From CAYYNP01 sp964472545 (GTDB lineage: Bacteria; Planctomycetota; Planctomycetia; Pirellulales; Thermoguttaceae), in contig CAYYNP010000141.1 of NCBI GenBank assembly GCA_964472545.1, forward strand, positions 1-24,055: 24,055 bases of DNA, given 5' to 3'. Below the pieces are notes generated by a model. That model did no database searches. It saw nothing but the letters and a program-made list of their open reading frames with translations, and was not told the DNA's origin. The position numbers and the translations under genes are program-made. Below are positions 1 to 7,274 of the stretch, in pieces; the stretch's first letter is position 1, and the number at the start of each line of letters is the position of its first letter.

Positions 1-1
1 G

Positions 2-73
2 AAAAGGGGACAGGTCCAATTTGTGCGAAGCACCCTTCGGGCCGTTCCGGCAAATCGGACCTGTCCCCTTTTT
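2..73. repeat. Long hairpin (REP-like) repeat, copy 1
   Basis: The left arm (2-23) pairs with the right arm (51-72), with one mismatch (A18 opposite C56). Each arm carries the core GGGGACAGGT / ACCTGTCCCC. The 27-nt loop contains CGAAG...CTTCG, which can form its own small stem. A second copy lies at 151-231. Copy 1 starts at the window edge, so the arm may extend further. The family resembles dispersed palindromic intergenic elements; I see no transposase beside it. Confidence 0.85.
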
Positions 74-82
74 GTTGCCCTA

Positions 83-117
83 CGGAGGGCCGCGCCGGAA
101 ACGCGGCCGGCCCTCCG
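83..117. repeat. GC-rich stem-loop between the two hairpin repeats
   Basis: Positions 83-92 (CGGAGGGCCG) pair with 108-117. An alternative pairing is 88-94 with 102-108, leaving loop CCGGAAA. There is no following T-run, so a classical intrinsic terminator is not supported. It could still close transcription from a gene left of the window. Confidence 0.5.
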
Positions 118-150
118 CCTTTGTTCGAGAACTCCGTAACACGAAGCCGA

Positions 151-231
151 CACCGAAAAGGGGACAGGTACCTTTTGTGCAAAGCACCCTTCGGGCCGTT
201 CCGGCAAAACGTACCTGTCCCCCTTTCGGTG
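151..231. repeat. Long hairpin (REP-like) repeat, copy 2
   Basis: Arms 151-177 and 205-231 pair at 25 of 27 positions. The 27-nt loop differs from copy 1 by a single base, and the arms carry paired differences relative to copy 1 (see findings). It ends 43 bp before the radical SAM start codon, so it probably lies in or near that gene's leader. Confidence 0.88.
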
Positions 232-274
232 CCCCCTTCTCCGTGCCAAGAAATCCGACCGAGGAGAACCAGCC

Positions 275-1765
275 ATGACCGCCACCTACAAGCTCTCGCA
301 GTATCACGTGGCCACCGAGCCCTTTGTCGACGGCAAGACCGGCGGCCGGGCGAAGCGGATCGTCTTCGGCGCCCGCAAGGCAACCGCCCGGGTGGTCGAC
401 GGGCAACTCTTCGATCGCGTTCAAAGCGGCGACATGGCAGAGAAGGACCTGCCGGTGGAAGCGCTGAGCGAGCTTCTAGACGCCGAAATCCTCGTTCCGG
501 CCGATGAAGACGAGGTCCGCACGATCTTCGACAAGAACGATCGGGCCGTGCAAACCGAGAAGACACTCTACCTCGTACTGCAGCCGACCGGCTGGTGCCA
601 ACTGGGCTGCTGGTATTGCGGACAAGAACACCGCCGGGCGACGCTCAGCCCGGAGAATCAGGACCGGCTGATCGAGCACGTCCGCCGTCACCTTCAGACG
701 GGCGACTACGAGAACGTGGAGATCTGCTGGTTTGGCGGCGAGCCGCTGGCCGGCATGCGGGTGGTCCGCCGGCTGACGCCGCGGCTGCGACAACTGGCCG
801 AAGAGCACAACTGTACGTACTCGGCGGGCGTGGTCTCCAACGGCGTGACGCTGACTCGCAAAGTGGCCGAGGAATTGGTCCGCAAGCTGTCGGTCCGCAA
901 GATCGAGGTCACGCTCGACGGCACGGCCGAGTATCACGACACCCGCCGGCCGATGAAGTCCGGCGCGGCGACCTTCCAGCGGATCTTCGATAACGTGGTC
1001 GACCTGGCAGGCCGCGACGACCTCGACGTGAAGCTCACCGTCCGCTGCAACGTCGACCAGGGCAACCGCGACGGCGTCACCCCGCTGCTGCGGATGCTGG
1101 CCGAGGCGGGCGTCCATCGGCGGATCACCGGGTTCTACGTCTCGCCGGTCTTCGATTGGGGTAACGAGGCCGGCCAGCAGGGCGTTTCTCGCGAAGAGTT
1201 CGCCCGCTGGGAACTGGAGTGGTTCATGGAGATGTTCAAGCTGGGCTACGAGTTGCCGTTGATCCCGCAGCGCCAGCCGATCCCCTGCATGACCTACAAG
1301 CCGGATGCCCAGTTGGTCGACCCGTTCGGCGTGCTGCACAAGTGCTCGGAGACCCCGTTGGTCCCGGCCTACGAGCAGCCGGCCGAGCCGGGCAGGCTGC
1401 CGGTGTTCGAATCGACGTCGTGTGGGTCAAACTCGCCGTGCCACAACGCCGCGCAGGACAACCGTTGCGCCATCGGCGACCTGATCGAAGGCGCCCGGCC
1501 GGAGCGTTGCGAGTTTTTCGGATTCAACGATCGGGCCCGCCGCGGCGAGTACGCCTGCGGCACGTGCCGTCTGTTGCCCGTCTGCGGCGGCTATTGCCCC
1601 AAGAAATGGCACGACGGCGACATTCCGTGTCCGGCGACCCGATACAACATCGAACAGCGCCTGCTACTGGCCTACGCCGCCGGACGCTTGACGGCCGAGC
1701 CGGGAGCCGGGCTGGGTACGCGATACAACGCGTCGTGGCAAGTCGCGGAAGCGGGGGAGGAGTGA
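275..1765 (+). CDS. Radical SAM/SPASM protein, peptide-maturase type
   Basis: This 496-residue enzyme probably uses S-adenosylmethionine and Fe-S clusters to modify a peptide or protein. The 4Fe-4S motif CX3CX2C is at C108, C112 and C115 (CQLGCWYC). WFGGEP (152-157) fits the GGE motif that contacts SAM. The C-terminal region shows a SPASM pattern for auxiliary clusters: C338, C357, then C428-X2-C431-X5-C437-X3-C441 and C452. Extra cysteines at 383, 389, 398 and 412 make an unusually Cys-rich insert. The first ~90 residues resemble the small N-terminal domain before the barrel in peptide maturases. The start is supported by GAGGAG at 261-266, 8 nt upstream. No precursor peptide gene is visible in the flanks, so the substrate is unknown. 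An anaerobic sulfatase-maturase-like role is the main alternative; the radical SAM/SPASM assignment itself is firm. Confidence 0.9.
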   Translation: MTATYKLSQYHVATEPFVDGKTGGRAKRIVFGARKATARVVDGQLFDRVQSGDMAEKDLPVEALSELLDAEILVPADEDEVRTIFDKNDRAVQTEKTLYLVLQPTGWCQLGCWYCGQEHRRATLSPENQDRLIEHVRRHLQTGDYENVEICWFGGEPLAGMRVVRRLTPRLRQLAEEHNCTYSAGVVSNGVTLTRKVAEELVRKLSVRKIEVTLDGTAEYHDTRRPMKSGAATFQRIFDNVVDLAGRDDLDVKLTVRCNVDQGNRDGVTPLLRMLAEAGVHRRITGFYVSPVFDWGNEAGQQGVSREEFARWELEWFMEMFKLGYELPLIPQRQPIPCMTYKPDAQLVDPFGVLHKCSETPLVPAYEQPAEPGRLPVFESTSCGSNSPCHNAAQDNRCAIGDLIEGARPERCEFFGFNDRARRGEYACGTCRLLPVCGGYCPKKWHDGDIPCPATRYNIEQRLLLAYAAGRLTAEPGAGLGTRYNASWQVAEAGEE

Positions 1766-1769
1766 CGGG

Positions 1770-1812
1770 GTGAGGGGGTGACAAGGTGAGGGGGTGACAA
1801 GGTGAGGGGTGA
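1770..1812. repeat. G-rich 16-bp tandem repeat
   Basis: GTGAGGGGGTGACAAG occurs at 1770-1785 and exactly again at 1786-1801, followed by a partial copy to 1812. It begins 5 bp after the radical SAM stop codon. Four G-runs on the plus strand could in principle form a G-quadruplex in RNA or single-stranded DNA. Confidence 0.9.
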
Positions 1813-1888
1813 CTGTGATACGCACGGGAATGCTGTGGCGGTGTGGGCGACGCCGGCCTTGAAGCTGCGTGGCCGTAGCTCCTGCCAC

Positions 1889-1925
1889 CCAGTCCCGAGC
1901 CCCCAGTCCCGAGCCCCCAGCCCCC
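1889..1925. repeat. C-rich 14-bp tandem repeat
   Basis: CCAGTCCCGAGCCC is at 1889-1902 and again at 1903-1916, followed by a partial copy (CCAGCCCCC) at 1917-1925. It sits in the gap between the radical SAM gene and the sigma factor. No function is evident. Confidence 0.85.
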
Positions 1926-1951
1926 GTTTCGCATATGGTACAACGCCACAT

Positions 1952-1968
1952 GGGTAGATACACTACCC
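1952..1968. promoter_or_regulatory. Small inverted repeat just upstream of the sigma factor start
   Basis: GGGTAG (1952-1957) and CTACCC (1963-1968) flank ATACA and end 3 bp before the ATG at 1972. It could be an operator or a leader hairpin that limits translation. No convincing -35/-10 pair or Shine-Dalgarno is visible here, so the role is inference only. Confidence 0.35.
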
Positions 1969-1971
1969 GGC

Positions 1972-2562
1972 ATGGAGGAAACACGGACGACCTTATTGCT
2001 GCGGGTGCGCGACCCGGACGACGCGGAAAGCTGGCGGGAATTCGTCGGGCTGTACGAACCGCTGTTGCTGAGTTACGTCCGCAGCCGGGGCGTGAGGGAG
2101 CACGACGCGCGAGATATCGTGCAAGACGTTTTCGCCCGGCTGGTTCGGGTGATGCCGGAGTTCGAGTTGGACCGTTCGCGCGGCCGATTTCGCACTTGGC
2201 TGTGGAGGATTACGCAAAACGCGATCGTCGACGCCATGCGGCGCCGGCGGCGCGTGACGGCGGCCGAAGAAGAGGCCCGGCAGATGGCCTCGGCCGCTGC
2301 CGCGGCCGACGAGCCGGAAGCGGAGTGGATTGCGGCCCATCGCCAACGGGTGCTCGACTTCGCGTTGGCACGCGTGCGGGAGAAGTCGAACGAGCGTACT
2401 TGGGAGTGTTTCGAGTTGCACGTGTTGCAGGGGCGCGCCAGCAAAGAGGTTGCGGCCGAGTTGGGCCTGACGGCAAATTCGGTCTACGTCAACGCCTCGC
2501 GGGTGTTGAGCCGCGTCCGGCGACAGTGTGAAGATTACATGGAGAACCTGGCCGATGAATGA
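1972..2562 (+). CDS. ECF-type RNA polymerase sigma factor
   Basis: A 196-residue sigma-70 family protein of extracytoplasmic-function type, expected to direct RNA polymerase to a small regulon in response to an envelope or other signal. Region 2 is visible around residues 22-85: an acidic DARDIVQDVFARLVR segment, then GRFRTWLWRITQNAIVDAMRR, the usual region 2.3/2.4 pattern. Region 4 is near residues 135-190, with a helix-turn-helix around KEVAAELGLTANSVYVNASR. Between them is an Ala/Glu-rich linker. The length is normal for the family. The ATG has no good Shine-Dalgarno and lies just after a small inverted repeat. The stop overlaps the start of the kinase gene (ATGAATGA), so the two are translationally coupled. 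In planctomycetes such pairs usually form one signalling unit; here the kinase probably controls the sigma factor. Confidence 0.93.
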   Translation: MEETRTTLLLRVRDPDDAESWREFVGLYEPLLLSYVRSRGVREHDARDIVQDVFARLVRVMPEFELDRSRGRFRTWLWRITQNAIVDAMRRRRRVTAAEEEARQMASAAAAADEPEAEWIAAHRQRVLDFALARVREKSNERTWECFELHVLQGRASKEVAAELGLTANSVYVNASRVLSRVRRQCEDYMENLADE

Positions 2563-4297
2563 GCCGCATTGCCCAACCGAAGAAGGGTTGCTGCCGCTGA
2601 TCACCGGCGAGGACGTCGCGGACGCCGTGCAAAGCCACGTAGACAACTGCCCGGAGTGCCGGCAGCGCATCGGACGGCTGCGATCGGAAATCGACGCACT
2701 CCGTCAGACCTACGACCATCCGTTGTCGACCGTGCGGCAAGCGGCTGCTGCGAGCCCGTCGGGCACCAGGCTCGAACCGGCCGCCGCCGAACCGCTGCAC
2801 ACCATCGGCAAGTATCGCGTGATCGGCGAGTTGGCCGCCGGCGGACAGGCTCGGACCTATCGGGCGGCGCATCCGCAGCTTCCGATGGAATTGGTCGTCA
2901 AGCTGGGCGGCGAGTCGACGGCCGACGACATCGACCAGCGCGAGCGGCTACAGCGCGAAGGCCGCATCTTGGCCGAACTAAGCCACCCGAACCTGGCGCG
3001 GATCTACGATCTCGATTTCGACGCCGGCCGGCCGTTTGTGGTGATGGAGTACGTCCGCGGCAGCAATCTTCGGCAGCACGTCGACGCAGAGAAGGTATCA
3101 CCTAGGGATGCGGCCGTACTGATCGCCCAGGTCGCCCGGGCGTTGGCGGCGGCCCACGGGCGGGGCGTACTGCACTTGGACGTCAAGCCGGAGAACATCG
3201 TGCTCGACGAGTCGGGCCGGCCGCGATTGATCGACTTCGGCGTCGGCCGCATCCGCGACGCCTGGCAAGACAGCCGGCTGGGTGAACAAACTCTCGGCGG
3301 CACGCCCGCCTTCATGGCCCCCGAACAGGCACGCGGCGAGGCGACCGATCCGCGCAGCGACGTCTTCGCCGCCGGGGCCGTGCTGTACTACCTGCTGGTC
3401 GGCAAGTCGCCGTTTCGGGCGGCGTCGAGTGGAGCATCGCTCGAATTGGCACAAGCCGGCGAGTTCGATCGCGACGCCTTCGAAACAGCCGGCGTGCCCG
3501 TGGCGCTGCGGCAGATCTGTTTGCTTGCAATGGAGACGGATCCCCAGAAGCGCTACGCCCGGGCCGACGCCTTGGCCGACGCCTTGGAGCGATACGTCCG
3601 GCGGCCGAAGCGAAACGCGCTGTTGTTTGGGGCCGTGGCGATTGCGGCGTTGGCGGCCGTGGCAGTTTGGCAGTTCCGGCCCAAGGATCAACAGCCCATC
3701 GAAAGGCCCGTCAACAACCCGGTTCAGAACGGTTCGGCTGTGGCGGCCACGTTTGAAGCCCGCTTCGAGATCCCCGTACTGCGGCAGAACGCCACCGGCG
3801 CGTGGGACCGCGGCGACTTGAGCAAGGCCCATCCGCTGCGGACCGGCGACCGCCTGGCCATTCGCGGCCGGCTTCCGGTGGGCATGCACGTTGCCGTGTT
3901 CTGGTTCGACTCGGAAGGCAACCTGCATCAACTCACGCACGAAACGACCTCATCGCCCGAGGCGGACTGGGTCTACTACCCGGGCCAAGAGCAATTCGTC
4001 GACCTCAGCGGCCCGCCGGGGACGGAAGTTCTATTGCTCTGCGCCCGAGCATCCGGGCCGATCGAGCCGGCGGATGTTGAAGCGGCCTTCGCGTCGGGCG
4101 AACCTTGGCCTTCGATGCCGCCGGGCGATTCGATTGTCCATATCGACCGGGAACGCGTGTGGATCCCCTCGCGCGGTCCCGGTACCACGGCCGACACGCC
4201 GGAGGCCGCCGCATTGCGCCAGGCCGAAAAGGTCCGGGCACGGCTGGCCGATCGCTTCGACTTCGTAATGGGTCGAGCGATCACACACATCGACTGA
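2555..4297 (+). CDS. Transmembrane Ser/Thr protein kinase with zinc-finger-like head
   Basis: This 580-residue kinase starts at ATG 2555, inside the sigma gene's end, with GGAG at 2541-2544; an in-frame GTG at 2528 is less likely. Order: a short anti-sigma-like zinc motif (H28-X3-C32-X2-C35); a Hanks-type kinase domain from about residue 87 with VVKL lysine K116, catalytic HLDVKPEN (D209, K211, N214), DFG at 227-229 and APE at 255-257; one membrane helix at about 354-374; and a C-terminal domain of about 180 residues resembling DUF4384-type sensor or surface domains. The residue before the catalytic Asp is Leu, not Arg, so it is a non-RD kinase, and the glycine loop (ELAAGGQARTY) is degenerate. 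Catalytic residues are otherwise present, so it is likely active. The zinc motif suggests direct contact with the sigma factor. Topology would place the kinase in the cytoplasm and the C-terminal domain outside. Confidence 0.9.
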   Translation: MNEPHCPTEEGLLPLITGEDVADAVQSHVDNCPECRQRIGRLRSEIDALRQTYDHPLSTVRQAAAASPSGTRLEPAAAEPLHTIGKYRVIGELAAGGQARTYRAAHPQLPMELVVKLGGESTADDIDQRERLQREGRILAELSHPNLARIYDLDFDAGRPFVVMEYVRGSNLRQHVDAEKVSPRDAAVLIAQVARALAAAHGRGVLHLDVKPENIVLDESGRPRLIDFGVGRIRDAWQDSRLGEQTLGGTPAFMAPEQARGEATDPRSDVFAAGAVLYYLLVGKSPFRAASSGASLELAQAGEFDRDAFETAGVPVALRQICLLAMETDPQKRYARADALADALERYVRRPKRNALLFGAVAIAALAAVAVWQFRPKDQQPIERPVNNPVQNGSAVAATFEARFEIPVLRQNATGAWDRGDLSKAHPLRTGDRLAIRGRLPVGMHVAVFWFDSEGNLHQLTHETTSSPEADWVYYPGQEQFVDLSGPPGTEVLLLCARASGPIEPADVEAAFASGEPWPSMPPGDSIVHIDRERVWIPSRGPGTTADTPEAAALRQAEKVRARLADRFDFVMGRAITHID

Positions 4298-4353
4298 ACG
4301 TTTCGTTTTCTACTGTTTCCGAGATGCCCTCGAGGCAGAAAGGAGAGGAGTGT

Positions 4354-4923
4354 ATGCGCAGAACATGGAAAATGCGCAGATCGATCGTCGTCGCCTTATT
4401 GGTGGGAGCCGCTTTCTCCACGCTGGCAACGCCCGCCGCGGCCGCCCGATGGGGACGCAGCCGCTCGCATCGTTCGCACGCGTCCCGTCATTCCCACCGC
4501 AGTCACACTGGCGGTTGGGACCGGGGCTGGTACGAGAGCGGCTGGTACGACCCGTATTGGCGGCGGCTCCGCGAGACCCCGCCGTATTGGGAGACCGAAA
4601 ACCAGAGTAGCCAGCAGCAGAGCAGCGGCGGCTACGCGGCGATCGCCTACTCGCGCACGACCGGCAAGTGGGGCTACTCCCACGGCTACGGCAGCCGCGC
4701 CGGTGCCGAACAGGCGGCCCTGGGGCGATGTACGGTCGACGACGCCGAGATCCTCGTCTGGACCCGCAACGCCTGGTGCGCGTTGGCCCTAGGCGACGAC
4801 AAGTCGTTCTACGGCTGGGCCTGGGCCGGCTCGGCCAGCGAAGCCAAACGGCTGGCGCTGGAAAAATGCCGCGGGGGCACGACGAACTGCTATATCGCCG
4901 TGTGCGTCTATTCGGGCGGGTAG
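4354..4923 (+). CDS. Secreted DUF4189-like small protein
   Basis: A 189-residue exported protein. The start at 4354 is chosen because it has AGGAGAGGAG at 4341-4350 and is followed by a good signal peptide (MRRTWKMRRSIVVALLVGAA, cleavage after TPAAAA near residue 28). A His/Arg/Ser-rich, then Trp/Tyr-rich low-complexity segment follows to about residue 90. The last ~95 residues match the DUF4189 pattern: YAAIAYS, GWAWAGSASEAKRLALEKC, and four cysteines that could form two disulfides (CT, WCALA, KCRG, NCYIAVC). The domain has no settled function. It lies 56 bp after the kinase gene and may be co-transcribed, perhaps as a target or ligand of that signalling pair. An in-frame reading upstream to 4105 is only the kinase gene's shadow. 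Confidence 0.82.
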   Translation: MRRTWKMRRSIVVALLVGAAFSTLATPAAAARWGRSRSHRSHASRHSHRSHTGGWDRGWYESGWYDPYWRRLRETPPYWETENQSSQQQSSGGYAAIAYSRTTGKWGYSHGYGSRAGAEQAALGRCTVDDAEILVWTRNAWCALALGDDKSFYGWAWAGSASEAKRLALEKCRGGTTNCYIAVCVYSGG

Positions 4924-4940
4924 CACATGGTAAAGAACCG

Positions 4941-4955
4941 CGTGCCAACGGCACG
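4941..4955. terminator. Small perfect hairpin after the DUF4189-like gene
   Basis: CGTGCC (4941-4946) and GGCACG (4950-4955) enclose AAC, 17 bp after the stop codon. It has no T-run. It may add to termination with the large inverted repeat next to it. Confidence 0.4.
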
Positions 4956-4960
4956 TCAGC

Positions 4961-5042
4961 CCGTTTAGCCGTCGCCGGTACGGCGACGCGTTGGTGGAAA
5001 GTCCCGCAACACAACGTCGCCGTACCGGCGACGGCTAAACGG
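4961..5042. terminator. Large inverted repeat between convergent genes
   Basis: Positions 4962-4988 and 5015-5041 are perfect reverse complements (27 bp). One more C-G pair at 4961/5042 is followed by a 26-nt loop. The stem contains nested near-palindromes (GCCGTCGCCGGTACGGCGAC). On the plus strand a TTTT run (5047-5050) follows. Position between two convergent stop codons fits a bidirectional terminator. The structure also fits a member of a dispersed palindromic repeat family; both can be true. Confidence 0.75.
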
Positions 5043-5065
5043 CGTCTTTTCCGCGTTTTACGGAC

Positions 5066-5668
5066 TCAGGGAGTATCCCGCCGATCGCGCAGCCTGCGAC
5101 GCCGCGGGGGATTCGTGTCCCGGTTTCCCGTGCCCTTGTCCCACTTGGCCTCCAGCACCAGCTTGTCGATGAGTTGCTCGATGGCCCAGAGCTTCGCGGG
5201 TCCAACGGCTCCGTAGTTACTGACGGTCTTCCGCTGGCCGCCGGAGACGACCATCGTGTAGGCCGTGGGCATGTCGGTCACCAGGGCCGTGTAGTAGGGC
5301 TTCAATTCCATGTAGCCGGCCTCTTTGATGAACATGGCCAGGGCGTTGAATTGCCATTGCTCGATCTGGCCGGTGTGCTTGCCCTTGCGCTCGACGTGCT
5401 GCTTGCCGTGGTAGCGCAGCGTGCCGTCGGCCTTGATGATCACCGTATAGACCGGACAGGTGCCGAAGCAGGGCGTGCGCTCCAGGCCGATCTCGGTGAT
5501 GCCGTGCTTGCCCTCCATCATCTCCTCGAACCGCGCCATCGATTCGGCCGTGGCGCGCTCGTCGGCGCGGTCGGGGCCGCGATTCTGTTTGATGTGCAGG
5601 TCGGCGATTTCTCCGGCTTGCACGGTCGAACAACAAATCAACACCAGCAAAGAACTCCAACGTCGCAT
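5066..5668 (-). CDS. Secreted DUF6438-like protein
   Basis: A 200-residue protein with a signal peptide (MRRWSSLLVLICCSTVQAG). The start at 5668 is preferred over an upstream in-frame ATG at 5701 because GGAGG lies 5 nt before it and the signal peptide begins there. The body fits the DUF6438 pattern: EIGLERTPCFGTCPVYTV near residues 62-79 with a CX3C pair, then ADGTLRYHGK, and a C-terminal helix with PAKLWAIEQLIDKLV. The domain's biochemical role is not known. The tail (from about residue 183) is Arg-rich and probably disordered. CC within the signal peptide (residues 12-13) leaves a lipoprotein possible, but no clear lipobox is seen. It lies 133 bp downstream of the DUF819 gene on the same strand and may be its distal operon partner. 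Confidence 0.82.
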   Translation of the reverse strand: MRRWSSLLVLICCSTVQAGEIADLHIKQNRGPDRADERATAESMARFEEMMEGKHGITEIGLERTPCFGTCPVYTVIIKADGTLRYHGKQHVERKGKHTGQIEQWQFNALAMFIKEAGYMELKPYYTALVTDMPTAYTMVVSGGQRKTVSNYGAVGPAKLWAIEQLIDKLVLEAKWDKGTGNRDTNPPRRRRLRDRRDTP

Positions 5669-5801
5669 GGGGACCTCCAGGTTGTAGCGGGTTTTCGGCA
5701 TTTGTGGCGCTCCGCCGCAGAAGCGGGGCGGCCGAGTCGTGTCTTGTCAACGGCAGATCAAGGATAGGACGCTCGCCAAGGGCGTTCAAGTGGCCGGCCG
5801 A

Positions 5802-7007
5802 TCAGAACCAACTCCGCAAGATCTCGCCCAGTAACACCCCGAGAAACGTGCCGATCACGTAGCCCCAAATGCCCACCAGCAATCCGGGCAGCACCAACTT
5901 CGGCCAGCCTTTGGCGATGGCCATGGCGGCGGCCGACGGGGCGCCGCCGAGGGTGGCATTGACGCACATCAACAGCTCTTCGAGATTCAACCGCAGGAGC
6001 TTGCCCAACAGCAACGTGACGGCCAGATTGACCAACGCGATCGTCAAACAGAAGGCAAACATCAACGGCACGTTGGTGACCACCTCTACCAAGTCGGCGG
6101 GCAGGCCGATCACGAAGAAGAACGTGTAGAGCAGATAGGCGCCGAGTTCCTCCGAGCCGCCGATCTTCTCCATCTGCCGGCTGAAGATGGTTGCCGCAGT
6201 GACCGAAAGGCCGGTGATCAACACGTACTGGTTGCCGACCACGGCGATTGCCAGCGGCGGCAACGACGTCGCCTGCACGGCGGCGGCCAACTTCTGCGAC
6301 ACGGCGGCCACGACCACCGCAAAGGCCAGGCACTTGGCCACGTCCAACAACGAGATCGACTTCGGCCGCCAGTGCTCGGCGGCCAGCGAGCGGCTCTGGT
6401 GGGTGTCGGTCTCGGCCGTGTGCGGATGGGGATAGAACCGCAGAAACAGACGCATGCCGGAAAGGACCAGCAGCAGGGCGAACATACCGGCCATGATGAA
6501 GTTGTCGGCCACCAGCAGCGGGTTGGTCAGCTCCTCGCTGACGTCGAAAGAACCCTTGACGGCAAAAAAGTTCACCCCGCCGCCGGTATAGCTGGCGGTC
6601 ATGATGCCGGTCACCTCGGGCAGTTGGTCGAAGGCATCGCGAAAGAGCCAGGCAGCCGACAACGCGCCGACCAGAGTGCCCAACACACTGACGTGAAACG
6701 CCACGAACGTCGAGCCGGCGGTTCGCAGGATCCGCCGCACGTCGGCCCGCATCAGCAACAGCGGAATGGCGATCGGCACGAGGTAGTCGCCCACGACGTC
6801 GTAGACGGAGGACTCGGTCGGCGTGATCTTGAAGTTCGATAGCACCATCGCGCCGACCAGCGCCAGCACCGGCCCGCTGGTCTTGGCGGCCCAACGGTAG
6901 TTCTGTTCGAGGAAGATGGCCGCCGCAACGCCCACCAGGATGATCGCCCAGAGCGTCCAGGTGTCGTCGGGCGAGATCAGCGGCGTCACGTCTGCGAAAA
7001 GCGTCAA
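5802..7007 (-). CDS. DUF819-type multi-pass membrane protein
   Basis: A ~401-residue integral membrane protein with about ten hydrophobic segments, matching the DUF819 (YjcL-type) family of predicted transporters whose substrate is not known. Family-like stretches include SYTGGGVNFFAVK, PLLVADNFIMAGMFALLL, LLYTFFFVIGLPADL, and the C-terminal LLMCVNATLGGAPSAAAMAIAKGWPKL signature region. The reading frame stays open to 7337, but the extra ~110 residues are hydrophilic and unlike the family. I place the start at TTG 7007, which has GAGGAG 5 nt upstream and gives DUF819-like length. A GTG 18 nt further in is the alternative. There is an inserted His/Asp-rich loop in the middle (HPHTAETDTHQSRS). 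It is divergent from the Tol-like operon. Confidence 0.85.
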   Translation of the reverse strand: MTLFADVTPLISPDDTWTLWAIILVGVAAAIFLEQNYRWAAKTSGPVLALVGAMVLSNFKITPTESSVYDVVGDYLVPIAIPLLLMRADVRRILRTAGSTFVAFHVSVLGTLVGALSAAWLFRDAFDQLPEVTGIMTASYTGGGVNFFAVKGSFDVSEELTNPLLVADNFIMAGMFALLLVLSGMRLFLRFYPHPHTAETDTHQSRSLAAEHWRPKSISLLDVAKCLAFAVVVAAVSQKLAAAVQATSLPPLAIAVVGNQYVLITGLSVTAATIFSRQMEKIGGSEELGAYLLYTFFFVIGLPADLVEVVTNVPLMFAFCLTIALVNLAVTLLLGKLLRLNLEELLMCVNATLGGAPSAAAMAIAKGWPKLVLPGLLVGIWGYVIGTFLGVLLGEILRSWF

Positions 7008-7012
7008 AGCGT

Positions 7013-7018
7013 CTCCTC
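7013..7018 (-). promoter_or_regulatory. Shine-Dalgarno deciding a TTG start
   Basis: GAGGAG on the minus strand, 5 nt before TTG 7007. It is the main reason for choosing TTG rather than the far upstream ATG at 7337 for the DUF819 gene. Confidence 0.7.
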
Positions 7019-7108
7019 GTGTGGTGCCCAAAGGCGGCGACCGTCGGCTTGGTGTGGTGCGATTGTCGCACGGGTAGATGGGGTGGGCAAGCAGGACGGA
7101 GATGTCTG

Positions 7109-7131
7109 GTAGCCGAAGTCGCCAGACTTTG
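7109..7131. repeat. Dispersed hairpin repeat (AAGTCGCCAGACTT core)
   Basis: The 23-bp unit has an internal 5-bp stem AAGTC/GACTT around GCCA. The same unit occurs in reverse orientation at 20396-20419 and with paired base changes at 20355-20378. An alternative stem here is GTCTGG (7104-7109) with CCAGAC (7122-7127). Confidence 0.85.
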
Positions 7132-7182
7132 ACCGCGTTACGAACGGGCCAAACCCGGGCGAGTTTATCTACTTCGATAGAT

Positions 7183-7194
7183 GGTACATGTACC
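7183..7194. promoter_or_regulatory. Perfect 12-bp palindrome, possible operator
   Basis: GGTACATGTACC is fully self-complementary and lies about 80 bp upstream of the promoter at 7275-7303 and 176 bp before the DUF819 start. It could bind a dimeric regulator. No second copy was noticed in the window, so this is weakly supported. Confidence 0.3.
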
Positions 7195-7274
7195 CCTGAG
7201 TATCGCCATATCCACACCGGCGATTGCGATCCCCTGAAATGGATTGCAGAATACCCCCTAAGCGATTGAGATTC

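Noticed and set aside
21..278. Small plus-strand frame as a RiPP precursor for the radical SAM enzyme
   Set aside because: It is a translation through the two hairpin repeats, has no ribosome-binding site and overlaps the radical SAM start.
5174..5767. A 197-codon plus-strand frame opposite the DUF6438-like gene
   Set aside because: The minus-strand gene has GGAGG, a signal peptide and domain motifs; the plus-strand frame has none.
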